DNA of 64,000 bases from Bacteroidota bacterium (GTDB lineage Bacteria; Bacteroidota; Bacteroidia; Flavobacteriales_D; Sanyastnellaceae), in the NCBI GenBank assembly GCA_002746975.1, contig NVXE01000001.1:155302-219301 (forward strand). The letters run 5' to 3'. The notes beneath the pieces are model-generated. The model had not been told where the DNA came from. It was given only the letters and a program-made list of their open reading frames with translations, and searched no databases. This document shows, piece after piece, positions 61,976-64,000 of the stretch; within the stretch, counting starts at the first letter, position 1, and each line of letters opens with the position of its first letter. The position numbers and the translations under genes were made by a program.

Positions 61976-64000
61976 ATGAACAATTCTAGACAAGATATAA
62001 TATCTGCCAAGGATATTCGACCATATGTAAAACTTTTAGGTAAAAGTGGATGGTTAATGATCTTGCTGGCTATCATAGGGTACGGAATAGGTCGCATAGT
62101 AACTCACAGACAAGTTGATAAATATAACGCTACTGCTGAGATATTATTGACACACGGTGGTGGCATTAACGACTTACAAGGCATGGGGAATGTCAGGGCT
62201 ACTTCAATGTGGGGTAATTATCTAGATGAAACTAGAAACCAAATTCGGATTTTAAACTCCTACGATTTAATAGGGAGGAGTATTGATAAAATTAATGACC
62301 CACTCGATTTATTTCTTGTTGGAAGACTTAAAGAATTACCTGTCGAGGGGTTTTCTGTATTAAATATTACAGTTCAAGAAGAAGCGTTTTCTTCAAATAT
62401 GCTTGGAAGATCTTTAAATATCTTTATTCAAAGTCCTACAACCTATAAGATTTCGTTTGAAACTAATGAAGGAGGGGTAGTAGAGGTAGATGCGCAATTC
62501 GGCGACCTAGTTACTGCACATGGTTTAAACATGCTTGTGAATCTTTCTCCTGAAATAAAACGTAATCCAGCTAGAATTGAGGCTGCAAAAGCGCAACATT
62601 TCAGAATTCGTGTTTATAACAGAAATAATCGCATTTATCAATACCGATCTCAATTAACTGCTGGAAATATCGAAATGACCAGCATAGTTACTCTGACTTG
62701 TAGCGACGTACTACCTACAAGAGCTAAAAGATTTCTAGATACTCTAGCTGCTACATATATAGACTATACAGCCGAAGCAAGACACGCCAGCAATCTTCAG
62801 GCAGAGAAATACATTGACAACCAGCTTGTTGAAATTGAGTCAATGACTGATAGTTTGGCACAGCTAGTTGACTTTTATAAGGATCAGAAACACATTATAG
62901 ACCTTTCAAAAGAACAAGCCCAATATTTCTCAATGTTGGTGGATCTTGAACAGCAGAGACGTGAGCTGGACTTACAGATTGAATCACTCAATAGTCTTAA
63001 TTCGTATTTACTCTCATCGTCTTCAAACACTGCCTTGCCCCCGACGTCGTTTCTGTTTGTGGAAGACAAGTTGATGTTAGACCAAATGGGTGAATTGTTC
63101 GCTCTACAGGCTCGCAGATCTTCGCTTCTTTTAGATGTTAAGGAGGGTTCGTCGGTAATTCGTAGGGTTGACTCTACGATGTCGCAGATACGGACAGGAA
63201 TAAAGCAGTATCTCAGTGATTTCAGGTCTGCGTTAAATGGAAGAAGGAATGATTTGACCGTTGAGATTCGACTGTTAGAAGTAAGACTCGCTAGCTTACC
63301 TCAAACTCAACGTGATATTCTCGCCATGGAAAGGAAACTTGCCGTAAACGAGAAGTTATCGTTGTTTTTGCTCGAACAAAAAGCTACGACTATTATAGCA
63401 AGAGCAAATATTACTCCCGAAGCCTCGCTTATAGAAAGGGCGAGGTATGGAGGCCTCGTAGGGCCTAATAAAGAAAAGACAATTCTAACGTACATACTTG
63501 CTGGTTTCGTGCTAGGTCTAATTCTTGCTTTAATTCGTTTGTTCTTCTTCGCGCGAATTGAATCCACTGGGGAATTACGAGAAATTGCAAATTTCCCAGT
63601 AATAGGAGGTATTCCTTTTCACAAAGGAATTAAGGAAGATCCTCTCGCCGTAAGAGCTGATAACAGGTCCGCTGTAACAGAGGCTTTTAGAGCTCTAAGA
63701 ACGAACCTGCAATACCTTCTAGCAAAAGAGGGGGCTAATGTTATTCTAGTTTCTTCACTACACCCTTCTGAGGGAAAATCTTTTGTAAGCTCTAACTTGG
63801 CGTCAATTTTAGCTAAAGCTGGAAAAAAGGTCGCTATGATAGATTTAGACCTTCATAAACCTAGAGTTCACTTATATTTTGGTATTAAAAACAAAGCCGG
63901 AACTTCTAATTTACTTGTAGGAAAAGCCACGATTTCTGACGTAAAAAATACAGGTCCATACCCTTCGTTAGACATAATTTCTGCAGGCCCTATTCCGCCG
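61976..64000 (+). CDS. Wzc-type polysaccharide co-polymerase/tyrosine autokinase, 3' end beyond window
   Basis: The frame starts at ATG 61976 (MNNSRQDIISAKD) and remains open to 64000, giving 675 codons with no stop. A first membrane helix lies at about 28-44 (MILLAIIGYGIGR), followed by a Wzz-like domain, a long coiled-coil region, a GNVR segment (LPQTQRDILAMERKL, about 441) and a second membrane helix (about 502-525). The cytoplasmic BY-kinase begins with Walker A HPSEGKSF (about 593-600) and A' MIDLDLHKP (about 620). Wzc proteins control polymerisation and export of capsule or exopolysaccharide through Tyr phosphorylation. The C-terminal Tyr cluster lies outside. It runs divergently from the exosortase operon across 25 bp. 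Confidence 0.88.
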   Translation, partial: MNNSRQDIISAKDIRPYVKLLGKSGWLMILLAIIGYGIGRIVTHRQVDKYNATAEILLTHGGGINDLQGMGNVRATSMWGNYLDETRNQIRILNSYDLIGRSIDKINDPLDLFLVGRLKELPVEGFSVLNITVQEEAFSSNMLGRSLNIFIQSPTTYKISFETNEGGVVEVDAQFGDLVTAHGLNMLVNLSPEIKRNPARIEAAKAQHFRIRVYNRNNRIYQYRSQLTAGNIEMTSIVTLTCSDVLPTRAKRFLDTLAATYIDYTAEARHASNLQAEKYIDNQLVEIESMTDSLAQLVDFYKDQKHIIDLSKEQAQYFSMLVDLEQQRRELDLQIESLNSLNSYLLSSSSNTALPPTSFLFVEDKLMLDQMGELFALQARRSSLLLDVKEGSSVIRRVDSTMSQIRTGIKQYLSDFRSALNGRRNDLTVEIRLLEVRLASLPQTQRDILAMERKLAVNEKLSLFLLEQKATTIIARANITPEASLIERARYGGLVGPNKEKTILTYILAGFVLGLILALIRLFFFARIESTGELREIANFPVIGGIPFHKGIKEDPLAVRADNRSAVTEAFRALRTNLQYLLAKEGANVILVSSLHPSEGKSFVSSNLASILAKAGKKVAMIDLDLHKPRVHLYFGIKNKAGTSNLLVGKATISDVKNTGPYPSLDIISAGPIPP

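Overview
This window is chromosomal DNA from a gliding-type Bacteroidota bacterium, most likely an AT-rich marine member of Flavobacteriales (Cryomorphaceae/Crocinitomicaceae-like). Supporting this are the type IX secretion/gliding locus porP-gldK-gldL-gldM-gldN, gldB-gldC, four proteins with type-A T9SS C-terminal sorting domains, an exosortase F pair, a Bacteroidota-type FtsZ tail (FLHDNVD), and Bacteroidota -7 promoter boxes (TAnnTTTG) instead of sigma-70 boxes. No rRNA, tRNA or CRISPR array was recognised.

Layout. 1-3772 (minus): an unfinished hypothetical gene, lptE, a sigma-54 activator and miaB. 3923-13514 (plus): topA, a catalytically degraded arginase-family gene, porP and gldKLMN, closed by a hairpin terminator. 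13591-15579: ABC-F ATPase. 15602-21670 (minus): rluD-like gene, a T9SS cargo, a PASTA protein and purL. 21759-22208: dtd. 22209-30713 is accessory: an IS3 transposase scrap, a YoeB toxin remnant spliced to a 44-bp copy of nadE, three T9SS cargo genes, and a 14-unit 11-bp tandem repeat just upstream of a cargo gene that lacks a normal start codon. 30714-32317: hipBA. 32336-36834: nadE, an outer-membrane barrel, gldB, gldC, engB and an alpha/beta hydrolase. 37112-53130 (plus): a complete dcw cluster, mraZ-rsmH-ftsL-ftsI-murE-mraY-murD-ftsW-murG-murC-ftsQ-ftsA-ftsZ-yqeY, preceded by four 10-bp-phased MraZ-box-like repeats. 53119-55004: an unusual cytoplasmic-domain/barrel fusion and an SDR enzyme. 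55090-59736: a giant Cys-rich repeat protein. 60041-61950 (minus): a four-gene exosortase F operon led by a small Cys-rich protein with a sorting-signal-like C-terminus. 61976-64000: a Wzc-type tyrosine kinase running off the right end.

How the parts work together. gldKLMN/porP build the T9SS core that should export the CTD cargo proteins at 16645, 22688, 24325 and 25989. The dcw cluster makes lipid II and the divisome. The exosortase operon lies head-to-head with an exopolysaccharide co-polymerase/kinase, which suggests envelope sorting tied to polysaccharide export. The most interesting items are the exosortase module with its candidate substrate, the repeat-associated start-less cargo gene, the YoeB/nadE chimera, the degraded arginase in the T9SS locus, and the EF-hand-tailed giant repeat protein.
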